This document shows, piece by piece, positions 1-10,675 of a stretch of 64,000 bases of DNA. Source of the DNA: Asterochloris sp. CNOR1 (lineage: Eukaryota > Chlorophyta > Trebouxiophyceae > Trebouxiales > Trebouxiaceae); NCBI GenBank assembly GCA_963969365.1, contig OZ017754.1, positions 1,426,001 to 1,490,000 on the forward strand, in the 5' to 3' direction. Numbering within the stretch: position 1 is the first letter of the stretch; each line of letters begins with the position of its first letter. The position numbers and the translations under genes were made by a program. Under the pieces are notes generated by a model. It was not told where the DNA came from. It saw nothing but the letters and a program-made list of their open reading frames with translations, and did no database searches.

Positions 1-512
1 GACAATAGAGTCAGTTACACAGCATGTGACTGAAAGCGGAGGCTGCAGCATTGGAGGCCACCTGCCAGTACCTTACTTTATTCAGGAGGGAGCTGTGCTT
101 GGGGTAGACACGGGGGACATCCTGATATCAGCAGATGCCGTCTCCAAGCCCTGGAGAAAGCTCACAAGGCTCAGTGGTGCCATCATCTCGATTGCTGAAG
201 AAGATCGTGGCAACTCTGCAGTGATGCATTGAAAAGCCCTGTGTCCCCCGCTTGTGCAGTAATTTCCCCTTCTTGTACACTCTTGATTTGTCCCTGTCCA
301 ATGTTTGCATCTGTCTTTGACGGTTGTTGATCAAGAATGGGCCTTCATATAGGTGTTGAATTGAGCAAAGCAGACGTGAAAACCCAAAGATCTGTGGAAC
401 TATCAGCTTGGAAAGGAGCACAATGGGCAGTCTATACTGAGCAGAGTTCAAGCAGTCAGACTGAGGTACGTTGAAGGAGCCGCACATTGATTCAAGTCTG
501 TGCAGTGGGGGT
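1..512. other. Flank downstream of the P450 gene, no gene assigned
   Basis: This stretch follows the stop codon of the minus-strand P450 and probably holds its 3' untranslated region. Short open frames exist on both strands (for example a 68-codon plus-strand frame at 26-232), but none has a recognisable domain or a convincing splice chain. A gene lying mostly to the left of the window cannot be excluded. Confidence 0.4.
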
Positions 513-3500
513 TTATTCCAAAAAAGGCATGGCATGGACCTTGATGCCATTCCCGGGCCGGGTTGTTGATGCAACCTTCTCACTGCGAAGCACTCCCTCG
601 CTGCCGCCCATCTGCAGCAGAACAGACGGCTCAGACGAGGTGCGCATGCGGCTTCAAATGCAATCCACAAGCAGCAAGGCAGGGAAGTTGTAGGTGCAGG
701 CAAGGCAGACAGCTAGAGCACAGTCCACGATGAAGCACAGCATGCAGCCTGCATGTATGCTGTGCAGGCAGCAGCGCCGCAAACAGTCAGCAGGTGCAGG
801 ATAGAATCTGAAGTTGGCTCCCACCTCCTCAGCAAGGCTGAAGGTGAAGTGGGAGAACAGAATGGCAGCTGTCGCCATCACATTCATTTTGCCTAAGGAT
901 TGGCCTACGCAGGTTCTGCGGGAGAGCACAGGACGGCTCCAGTTAGCACATGAGCTTGGTGACCATCCAGACCTGAGCAGAGCTGTCCAAGCTTGACAGG
1001 TGTGGCGCCTGGTGCATGTGGCCATGCCAGACTGAAATCGCCAGTGCATGTGCACCCTCAAGGGCCAGGCAAAAGGGCTACCAGGAACGTGTCAAGCTGG
1101 CACCCACCTGGGCCCTTCACTGAACGGCCAGTACTTTTTGGGCCGCCTGTGGAGCAGGGAGCCCATGTCGTCAAGCTCATCAGCAGCTTCTGCCCCACTG
1201 AAGCTAGCCTTGCCATCAGCATACTCTGCGCCAGCCTGTGAGGCAGGGCACAGGCATGCTGAGTGCCACCTGGGTGCTTTGACCTCAGCCTCATGTGAGC
1301 CGTGCTCACACCACCACTTTCTCTGTGCCTGTGAGCAGAGAAGCAGCATGAAAGTCTGTCACAGCAAGCCAACTTGAGGCTCAGGCCCTGGTTGCTGCCT
1401 GAGTGTTTCCATGCCAGCCTGCATGGCCTGCTGAGCATTGTCAGGACTGCGCGAATTTGTTACTCAGGCAGCTCAAGTAAAGCAAGAAGTGCACTGTGCA
1501 TCAAAGGGCATGTACATGGTACTCTTGGACCCGCTGCTGCCACCAGTGTACTATGGTCAGCCTGCATGGCAGGGTGTCAGACCAGCGGGCACCTGCAGGA
1601 GTCGGGCAGTATCACCAGCACCACACAACGAGCCCATGCTGCTGCACAGCGCTTGACAGCCATCTCAGCAGCTTGGGCCAGCTAGCCTACCAGGATGTCG
1701 CAATGCTTCTGCTGAGGTGGTGCTTCCATACCTTCCGCCAAGCACTGCAATGGGGCGCTTGAGGATGGAAGACATCAAGCAGCCTGTATGGAGCAGGTGG
1801 CCCTTTCCTCCTTCTTCCTGGAGGAGCCCCTTCACAAGCAAGTCACAGTCTGTTGCACCTGCCAATGCCTCTGAAGACATGCCCTGTCGCTCTGCCAGGG
1901 TATGTGCCTGCAAGCTTCCCTTCATGCGCACCTGAGCCCAGCGCTCTGGGATGAACTTGTCCGGGTCACTCCAGTTAGCCTGGCAGTTCATGAGCGCATG
2001 CTGCCCGATCCACACGATGGTCCCACGGGGCACATACAACTTGCCATTCCCTAGAAGGACATCCTTCTTGGGGTTGACACGCGTCGTACCTGTGCCCACC
2101 ACAGGGAACATGCGCATCGACTCCTGCAGGGCAGGCCTAGCCTTCTTGAAGACGGGAAGGGTGTCTCTGATCAGGATTCAGCATCTCAGCCTTCATCTCT
2201 TTTGGCGCTGCACTGGGCATGATGAGCAGCATCAGCCCCGCATAGCTGCAATGGGACAGCGCTCCATTTGGGCACTGAGCGTGATGCGGGCAGTGTGCAG
2301 CATCACTGACTTTGATGCAGCAGTTGAGGTACTGCAGCTTGGCCAGGTCTGCCCATTCAAGCTGCCGCGGCTGGGGCTGCTCAGGGGTGGCCAGCAGCCC
2401 CAAGTCTGCCAGCTCCTGACGGATCTTGGCTGCCACGTCGGGGTGCTGGGACACCTGGAATATGAGCCAGGAGCTTGCGTTGCCTGCATCAGCAGGACGC
2501 AGCATGCAAGTCAGGGCTGTGGAGTAAGAGATCAGAAGCCAGCCCTGCCTGCAGCGGCGTGAGGGGACATGTGAAAAACAGGCTTATAGATACACATGGG
2601 AAGCCAGCACTGCCTGCATCGGCAGGAGGGAACATTTGAGCTGGGGGGCGCAACATCTGGAGCTGGACGGCGCTGAATGCGGCAAGAGCCACAGCTGTCT
2701 GCAGTCGCAGGCGCCAGCGGGTCAGGAGAGGGCGCAGCAGCAGGTGCAGGGGCGCCCCGGCCTGCAGGTGCCGGGCCCCCCCCCCCCCCGCCCCCCCCCC
2801 CCCAGCCAGAGGCAGCAGGCGACCAGCAGGCTGACAGGCTGTAGCACAGTCACAGCAGAACCCGCAGGTGGGCACTGCAAACCGCATGACAACAGTCAGG
2901 CAGGCTTCTCCGCTGCAGCCACGACGCTGCCACACCAGAGGACGCCAGTCAAGGCCCCAACTCACCGCTGGTCTCGAAGCCGGCAATGAAGAGCAGCCCA
3001 ATCTCGGCCTGAAGGGTCCTCTCATCCAGGGGCAGGCCTGCAGGCAGCAGGATCTCCTGCTGTGACACAGGCTGGCTCCTGATGGAACTGCAGGTGTCCA
3101 GTCTGGGCAGCCTGGTGTGCTGCATGCTGTCCCTGGACCTGGCAGGCAGCATCGTCCTTCCCTGCTTCCCAAGGACGCTCAGCTGGGGGCTGGATGCTGA
3201 TACATCACCACAGGTGTCAAGCATGGCAAGGCGTCAAGTAGGACAGGCTGGTCTGCTGCCCCACAGCAGGCCAGCAGGCCGGACAGTTTGACTACAGGTG
3301 CAGCCGTCGGACTGCTGGGCGCTGCTCAACATGTCTCACATCAGCCACTGACAGAGTCTGCGCAAGGACCACAGAGCAAGCAGAGTGAGGAGGGAGCATC
3401 ACCTGTGTTGGGATCACGAATGCGCAGCAGGTGCGCTGCGATGGTGTGCTCCGGCGGGGGCCGCTTCTGCACGTCCTTCAGGAGGTCCATGACCATGGCC

Positions 3501-6500
3501 TGGAAGTTTGCCATGCGCCGCTTACCTTCTCTGACATCCTGCAATGACCAGGGGCACACAACCTAGACAACAGGTTGAAGTGCCTGCAGAGGGCCAACAG
3601 ATGCAGCGAGGCAGCTTTCTGACACTCTCCATCAAGCACAGGAGGGCACTGAAAGGGGCAAGATACAAAGGGCATGCCACACTCGCTTGCCCTCCTTGAC
3701 ACCCTGCGTAGGCAGAGGGGCAGGAGCAGGTCTTGGGCACTCTTGCTGAGAGCTGATTGCTCCCCACTCAAGTGTTCTGTGGTATCTAGGTGTGGAGATT
3801 GGAGGCATGAGATGCACCACATGCGGCAGGCAAGTCGCCACGGGCCACTTGCCTTTTCCGACATTCTGAAGTACATCAGTGGCCCAATGCAGCTGACGCA
3901 GAGGAGCCTGGAGGCCAGCAAGCCACATCACAGTGCAGGTCAGCGGAGAGATTGCAGTGTCTGTCCAGATTGAGGTGGGCGCTGCCAGCGCGGTGCGCTG
4001 GGGCTGCATGCACCATGTCCGCACCAGCAGCAACGCCTGAGGGGCGTGCATCAGGTGCCACTGGATCCCTGTGATCACTAAGCAGGTGGGCGCTGCCTGC
4101 ACGTTGAATCGGGGTTGCATGCACCATGTGCAGGCCACCAGCAGTGCCCCTGGGACATGCAGATTTTTGCAGTGCACCGTCTTGACCGTGCTGAGGCGCG
4201 GCCGCTGCGGGACTAAGCGGCTGCTGTGCAGGCCTTAGTGGCGGGTGCACCCTGCTCACCGGACGCCAGATCAGCAGCTGCCTCAACACTCCACGAAATT
4301 GTTTGTCCAGCTCCTCCAGACCCTGCATCACAGATGAGTGTCAGCCTTGAGACGGGTTAGCATGCAAATCAGCTAGTTGGAGATGCCAGACTGCACAGCG
4401 GCTTCTGTCTGATATCTTTGGACAAGTTTGCAAAGTGGCTTCGGTGAAGATCCTTTGAAGCAGCTCGACTTGACAAGCAGGCAGGTCAAGACATTGCCTG
4501 CTGCGATAGCTTGAGGTCACGCAATGATCATACAGCCAGCCATCAAACCTGCCAGATCTGCAGCACACGTCAAGGGAATGCCTAAGTGCGGGACCAGGCA
4601 GTAGGGACTGCTAGACTTGTCTGGTGGCCGTTCTCCCTGACATACATGCAGCCTGGCATGCTCCCGACCTGCACGACCTTGCTCGGAACACAAAGTGCTA
4701 ATTCACTGACCTGCGCCACCAGCAAAATGCTGCTGTGGCCCTTGGTGGCACCGCCAAAGGCTTCCAAGCCCTTCATGTCGCGGTCGAAGCCCACCTGCAG
4801 CAACAGGTCAAGGCTTGCACGCTGCGGCAGCATGTTGCCTCCAGGTGAGGTGCCTACAATCAAAGTCACTGCAGCGGGCACAGAGCCCCTGCCCTGAGAC
4901 CTGGCTTGCAGCTGCCATGCTGGGCAGCCGCTGGCCACAGCACAGCTGGCACTTTCCTGGCAGCACTTGGTCTCCCCACCTGGCCAATGACGTCCAGGGA
5001 GTGGCACAGCAGGGCCTGGTTGATGTCCACGACAGCCTCAGATCCAATCCTTTTCAGCAGGCTCACAAGGCGCTCGCCGCCGTCCACCACATGCCCAAAG
5101 CCCCGCCTGCGGTCACGAGGAGGCGATTGACTGCCTGAAGCATTGAGCATTGAGCAGGCTATGGCAAAGCAGCAAGAGACACTGGCCGCCATCCACCACA
5201 TGCCCAGAGCATGAGCTCATTTGCCAGACTGAAGCAGGACCAGGCCGCACAGCGGGGGCCTCAGGGCAGCTGCGCAAACTATGCCGCTGACAGAATGCTC
5301 ATCCCCCTCTGCTGTCAACGTGGGGACCTGCAAAGCCTGCACTGCACGCTGCAAGTAAGATTTGCTGCCAGGCTGCTTGCGGGGGCCCGCTGCTGAAAGT
5401 GAGCCCAAGACATGGTGCTGCTATGCTGAGCGCTGCCCACACTCTCAAAAGGGCATTGGCTCCCCCTGTGGGCACAATGTAGCAAATCTGTACAGACCAT
5501 GCGCAAGCAGCATGCAGGGCAGGGTAGGCGCGAGATTTGCATGGGTCAGCATGAGGGGATGGCCTCACTTAATCTGCATTGGTGCAAAGGCCGGCGCAAT
5601 GCCCTTGCGCACAGTTTTGAACATCTCGTCATTTGTGGTGCGTGTGATCAGGCTCTTGGAGTGACCGCCGGGGCTGAGCAGCTGCACAAGCACCAGCAGA
5701 AGGTTGTCAGTTGCTCCTGAGCCAGGGAAGACACAGGTGCACACCACTGGGGCTAAGCAGCCGCAGAGGCACCTGCAGGCCTCCTGTGTGCCTGGCAAGG
5801 CAGCTCTTGGCTGGCAGTGCCCCCAATCATGCAGAACAGGCGAGGATGAGCTGGTATGATGCGGCAAGAAACAGTCCTTGAGGGGGCCTCGTGGTCACTT
5901 GAAAGACGAGTCATCGCCTGTTGCCCCTTTGAGAGCCGCTGTCATGCAGAAGGAGTCATGAAGTGCACCAGCAGCCTGTAAGCAGGAGAAGGCTCACCAG
6001 ATCGACCTTCCGCAGGGCATTTGCATTCTTGTCCAGCAAGTCGGTGCGGTGCATGACCTCTGTACTGTCATACACAAGGGTCAATGCAAAGGTGCTATCA
6101 GCAGCACTTTGCCAGAGGTGCTCAGGCAGGCTCCCTCACCTGTGGCCAGGGCAGGGTCTGAGAGGCCAATGAACTGCAGGGGCAGGCAGGTCCATGCTTG
6201 GGACCTCTTACAGGAGCACTGAAGCGGTCTGCAATCGGCACAGGAGACCCAGAGTTTGGCATGAAGTGCATGCTCACCGAGATCCACATGAACCTGAACC
6301 TGTAGATGGGGCCCAGCTGATCTGCCCAGCGGGTGAAGGCCCTGCAGAATGGCGCCTAGGTGAGTTACTGTGCACTTGGTCAAGTATGGGGCCAGGGATG
6401 CTGCAGCACTCTACCTGTGCATCTGGCCCAGCCCAAAGACAGGGGCCACTCCAAGCAGGAGAGTGCCCTCTCTTACTGCTGGGAGATGCCTATTCATCCA

Positions 6501-6611
6501 GTGAGGCCTGATCAGGGCATACACCTCCAGTGAGATCAGCGCCGCGCATGTAGCAGCTATACAACTCCACAGAACACTCCAGTCCACCTCGCCCTGAGAT
6601 GTATGGTTCAT
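513..6611 (-). CDS. Cytochrome P450 monooxygenase, membrane-anchored, multi-exon
   Basis: Haem-thiolate monooxygenase, expected at the ER or plastid envelope; substrate not predictable. The start ATG (6611-6609) opens an exon with a hydrophobic helix, the likely membrane anchor. Phase-consistent exons follow at 6611-6415, 6341-6278, 6173-6140, 6059-5998 and 5654-5569; they carry the FTRWADQLGPIYRFRF segment, FIGLSDPALAT, and the helix-C-like TVRKGIAPAFAP. Further left are the I-helix AGFETSG (about 2960-2990), the ExxR motif ESMR (2112-2123) and PERW (about 1945). The haem motif FSEGPRTCVGQ is split between a 39-nt exon (1146-1108) and the next exon starting with the Cys (about 914). The last exon (611-513) ends TTRPGNGIKVHAMPFLE. 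All diagnostic P450 motifs are present in order, so the gene looks intact. Exons between about 5.5 and 3.3 kb were placed only roughly. The family number (CYP) cannot be assigned by eye. Confidence 0.88.
2776..2803. repeat. C14-G-C13 homopolymer tract in a P450 intron
   Basis: Fourteen C residues, one G and thirteen C residues lie in an intron of the P450, so the transcribed strand product is G-rich. It is a likely spot for length polymorphism or assembly error and has no evident coding role. Confidence 0.8.
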
Positions 6612-7128
6612 ACAGGATGTATGTGCCGACGTCAGTGCCTCTGTCCTGTGAGCTAACGAAAGACAGCTGCCTTTCCCGGTGAGATGACAGCCTTTGGGGC
6701 TCAAGTGGTGAACAGTTTGCTCGACCCAAGAGGTCAATGCCCTGAGCTTTGACGGTTTCCAGCCTGAGCCGTGCCTGCATCTATACCCCTTGCAGCAAGT
6801 GCAGGAGGCACTCCGGGTTGCAAACAGCCACAACGACATGATATTGTCTGCTGGACCACAGCTTTTGCCAGGTGAACCCTGCAGCACGCATGAGGAGGCC
6901 AAAGCCAGTTTTGGAAGTAATCAGTGTGTCGCACTCAGGCACCTCTTTGTTCTGCAGGATCCTCATTGCACGCCACATCAGTCCCTCAGGTAGCTCATGA
7001 ATGTGCTGCTGTTGAAGAACAGTGTGACATCTAGTCACAGCTCCTGTTCTTCCCCTGCTGCTGCTCAGTTGACCAAGCAATGCAGCAGCCAAGGCTGGCA
7101 AGCCCAGTCTCTGAGGCTGTGGGCCTTG
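6612..7128. promoter_or_regulatory. Divergent intergenic region between the P450 and HLIP-like genes
   Basis: About 0.5 kb separates the P450 start (minus strand) from the HLIP-like start (plus strand), so it should hold both promoters. No clear TATA box or repeated element was seen. If the HLIP-like protein starts at the upstream in-frame ATG at 6997, the region is shorter. Confidence 0.5.
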
Positions 7129-7991
7129 ATGCAGAGGCCGTGCCTGGCGCAGCAGAGCAGCAGGCGGCGGCATGCTTGCGTAGCTGCAGAGTCCCAGCCT
7201 TCTCTGCAGCAAAAGCCTGAGAGGCCTGCCCCTAAGCAGGAACAGAGGGCGAGCAACGGTGCTGCCACAGCCGCCCCAGCAAAGTGGGTCAAACTCTTTT
7301 GTAGCTTAACTTCTGCTCTGGGCTGTATTTTGCATAGACCACCTTGTGCTTGCAGCACTGCAAGGCCTGCAGTGCGCCACCATTCAATATGTGCAGGTTG
7401 CTGCCACTGCAGTGCTCCTCAGGCCCATCTCCCAGCGCTTCAGGCCATCTCAGAGCTGATCAGTTTGTTGTGCGCATTGACCTCCGTTGGCGCGCTGCTG
7501 CAGGCCAACACAGGGTGTGACAGTACAGTTTCAGCGAGAGCAGGCCAAGAAGATGCGTGAGTTCTTCAGGAGTCAGTCCAGCAAACAGGATGCTGTGAAG
7601 GCCCAGTGAGCGAGGCTGCACTGCTGCTGCATGTGGGGTGGCATGCTGCCAAGCAGCTGTGCACAGCGGAAGCCGCCTCTGTGCTGCCTGGTGGCATTCT
7701 CTGCAGAGCCCAGTCGCAGGATGCAGCATGCAGCTGATGCAACAGTCCCTGTAATGTTGATATCCCTTTCCTGTAATCTGTGGTTGTGCCTGCTGTGCCT
7801 GGGGCCAACAGACACCTGCTGGCATGTGCAGGGTGTTTGGGTGGACCCCAAAGAACGAGATCACAAATGGCCGCTGGGTCATGTTTGGTTTTGGAGTGGG
7901 GCTGCTCACAGAGTACGCCACAGGCGTTGACTTCATCAACCAGTTGAAGTTGATGGTGTCCTACCTGGGCATTGCTGACATTTACGACTGA
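7129..7991 (+). CDS. Chloroplast light-harvesting-like protein (one-helix/HLIP/LIL family)
   Basis: Small thylakoid protein of the chlorophyll a/b-binding superfamily; relatives bind chlorophyll/carotenoid and protect or help assemble photosystems and chlorophyll-synthesis enzymes. The first exon from ATG 7129 encodes an Arg/Ser/Gln/Ala-rich stretch typical of an algal transit peptide. A middle exon ending at 7605 encodes EQAKKMREFFRSQSSKQDAV. The last exon (7832-7991) starts FGWTPKNE, carries the chlorophyll-binding signature E-I-T-N-G-R followed by the single membrane helix WVMFGFGVGLLTEYATG, and ends in TGA at 7989-7991. The last junction keeps frame (2+1). The first intron boundary is ambiguous; a phase-0 splice near 7287 to about 7529 works but has a weak donor. 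An in-frame ATG at 6997 is an alternative start. The exact subfamily (OHP, LIL3 or HLIP) is not resolved. Confidence 0.82.
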
Positions 7992-8895
7992 GAACAGTTC
8001 ATATTCAGTAATTTTGAAAAGGTCAATGCCACAGCTAGAGATACAGCCTTCTGTGCCAATGTGTCAAGCAAGGCTCTGTCCTACTCTGAGGCCGCATTGA
8101 GCAGCTCAAATACTGTCTATGCCAGTGAGCATGTAGGACTTTGAGGCAGCCATGAGCTGCTGGCAGTAAAGCAGGCTGCTGTGGATAGGTACAAGCACAA
8201 CAATATGCCTGAACTGTAAGTGCGCCTTTGCTCATGAGCTGATCAGGTGACTCAGGTTTGGTTGTGAGTAGTGCAGTTGCTGCAGACAACAGCCAAGAAA
8301 ATTTGCTGCAAGTTGGTGCTGCTGCTGACGATTCTGGTGCTGTCGTTGTAAATCTATGCTTGGCCATGCACATGGGCACTGGAGCTGCCTCTCCCCACAT
8401 AGGCATGTGCTTTGCAGATGAGGCTTGCATGCAAATCCAGGCTTTGTGAGCACTGCTGCATTGACGAGCATGACAGCTGCAGATTGCACTGCAGACAGAG
8501 AGAGGGAGCAAGACACTGCGCTGGCAGCCATGATGGCCAAACACTAGCAAAAACAAGCCCACCAGGACAGAAAATTCCTGTTGCCCTATGCAGCACTGCA
8601 GCTGTACCCTTCCTTGGTGTTGGCATGCCTGCTGTGTGCCTGTTCTTCAAGCTTGATGAAAGAGCGTAGTGTACAATTTGATCTCTTCTTCAAAAGCATG
8701 AAATCTGGACGAAATGGGCCTTGGAGGATACTCAGGGAGGGTGGTAGGTGTGCATGGGCAGGGGCGCTCGTGCTGCTCACAGGAGCAAGCCTGTCTGAAT
8801 CTATGGGCAGCAGTCCTACCCAGGCCCAGGCATAGGCTTAGCGTCGCTGCCATAGCAAGGGTATCCATTCATTAGTCGAGCGCTGCCGCAAAGGG
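7992..8895. other. Convergent 3' region between HLIP-like and PP1-inhibitor genes
   Basis: Two genes converge on this 0.9 kb, so it should contain both 3' untranslated regions. A TGTAA element, the usual green-algal polyadenylation signal, lies at 8215-8219, about 225 nt after the HLIP-like stop. No coding exon was recognised. Confidence 0.5.
8215..8219 (+). terminator. Candidate polyadenylation signal TGTAA
   Basis: TGTAA is the common polyadenylation signal of chlorophyte nuclear genes. This copy is the first good candidate after the HLIP-like stop codon. Position only; no transcript evidence. Confidence 0.4.
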
Positions 8896-9525
8896 CTATG
8901 TACAATTTGCGCCGCTGTCATCTGTGCCATCGCTGTGGTCCCCATCTTGCCCGCAGCAGTCCTCGCAGTCGCTGTCATCGTCACTCCACTCCCCAAAAGG
9001 TCGCTGCTTGTGGAAGATGCAGCACTCTGCAGGGGAATTGTGGCATCTCAGCAGAATTGATGAGTGCTTCCATGATTCGCGTCTAGTAAAGACATCCATG
9101 CAGAAAGGGCCAGGCAAGGCCTGACACAGGCAGATGCTGTCCTATGCCAGGATAAAGCATCAGATTGAGACAGGTGTGCTTACTCTTGGACTTCTTCTTG
9201 TTCATGTTCTCATTATCTACAGTATCATCTGTCCACCTGACGGCCTGCGGCAGCTCTGACTACCTCAGCACACCAGCAGGACACAAACACCTGCAGCTGT
9301 TGCATTTCCAGCCATTGCATCCCTGCCTTGCCTCACCTTTTTCTTGCGCCTGGGCGCCAACCTCAGCGTAAGCACCTCTGCAGGTCAGGACAGGGGCTTC
9401 AGAAGCAGAGCTGGGCTCAGTGATGCCCATCAGCTGAAGATCTTGCCTGTGACTGGCTCCGAGCTGATGGTGGCAGCTGCTGCAGCTGGTGCAGGTTGGG
9501 AGGTCTGTGCCTGATTGACCTGCAT
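8896..9525 (-). CDS. PPP1R11: Protein phosphatase 1 regulatory inhibitor subunit 11 / inhibitor-3 homologue
   Basis: Small nuclear or cytosolic inhibitor of type-1 protein phosphatase (Ypi1/inhibitor-3 family). Four exons keep frame throughout: 9525-9447 (79 nt), 9377-9337 (41 nt), 9244-9184 (61 nt) and 9026-8896 (131 nt), giving 103 residues. Residues about 36-60 hold the family core VRWTDDTVDNENMNKKKSKK, which includes the RVxF-like PP1-docking segment VRW. It is followed by CCIFHKQRPFGEW, then a Ser/Asp-rich stretch and a Cys-rich stretch. The N-terminus is Ala/Gln-rich. The first intron starts with GC (AG|GCAAGA at the 9447/9446 boundary) rather than GT; only this splice joins the frames. 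Length and motif order match the family, and the gene looks intact. It shares a divergent upstream region with the next plus-strand gene. Confidence 0.93.
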
Positions 9526-10675
9526 CTCGCAGTGTCCGCTGGAGGCTGGGTATCTTTGAAGTGATTGCAAGTGATGCAATGGTCGCTGTGACAATGGAAA
9601 TGGAGATTAATTGTGCATGCTGCAGAAAACCGCCTCATACAAGAGTGACAGGCCGTCACGAAAGGGCTGCCTGCAGATGCAAGGTCTATGGAGGGCATAG
9701 GCACCTCTAGCAGAACACAGGTAGACAGGACATGTGCAAGCTGCGAGCGTCATTGTGCTGAATCCATCTGTACGCATGTGCAGGACCTGCCCAGTGGCGT
9801 CTCACCTGAAGGGTCTGGGAGGTTGCACTCACATCTTAAGGTGACACAGCAGCACCTGAGCACCTCACCTCCTGTGCCTGGATCCCTGATGAGCATGCAC
9901 ACATGCCTGCCCAGCAGCTCCTGGCAGGGGTTTTGCCGGCCAGCCTTGCACCTGGCACCACACAGGGCCTGCAAGGACACATGTGCCATGTCCCAGCCGT
10001 CGCACAGCAGGGCACCCATGCCTGCCATGCAGGCGCAGCTGCTCGGCTTCGTGGGGCGCCAGCCCAGTTTGCTGCCGGCCTACCTCCAGCCAGTGCCCCT
10101 GCAGACGCGATCTTTGCCCTGCAGCCCCCCAGTGACCAGCTTCCTGCCCTCGATCATGGGGGCCTGCAGCTCCCACCAGGCAGTGCATGCCAATGTACCA
10201 GAGCCCCAGCCTGGTGACCAGCCTGGCAAGGGCGGCAGCCCCTACCTGCGTAAGCCTGGAGGGGCAGCAGCCGCCCCTGGACTGGATGCACACCTGACTG
10301 CTGCCCAGCACTCCACTGCTACCCTCAATGGTGGTGAGCCTGCAGCGTGTGTGCCGCCAAATAAGGTGCTGCCACTGCTTCCCTCTGCAGTTTGCTGTCT
10401 GTAGAGGTTGGGCCACGCCTCAGCTGGATGCAGACCCTGCTGCGCAGCACTCCACTGCCACCCTCATTACAGGTCAGCCGGCTGCAGTTGCGGACGGAAA
10501 ACTGCCTCAGCTGGTCCTAGAGACAAAAGGGCTGTGTCCACCCCTGGACTCAACCCATCAGAGAGCCTGCAGCCTGTGAAGGGCTGTCAGGTGCCGCCAC
10601 TGCTGGCCCAGCAGTCAGTCAGAGCTCTCGTCGCCTAGCACAGGAGCACCTGCAAAACTCCATAGACATCTGCAG
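9526..10675. other. Divergent upstream region, possibly with 5' exons of the next gene
   Basis: Lies between the PP1-inhibitor start and the first confident exon of the plus-strand gene. Open plus-strand frames at 9688-10404 are Ala/Pro/Gln-rich and may be 5' exons, but competing frames look equally good. A degenerate duplication is visible: a block around 10265-10330 resembles one around 10415-10470, both containing CAGCACTCCACTGC followed by CACCCTCA-like sequence. Confidence 0.35.

Noticed and set aside
26-232. Short plus-strand ORF at the window start
   Set aside because: 68 codons, no domain, no splice chain, and located where the P450 3' untranslated region is expected.
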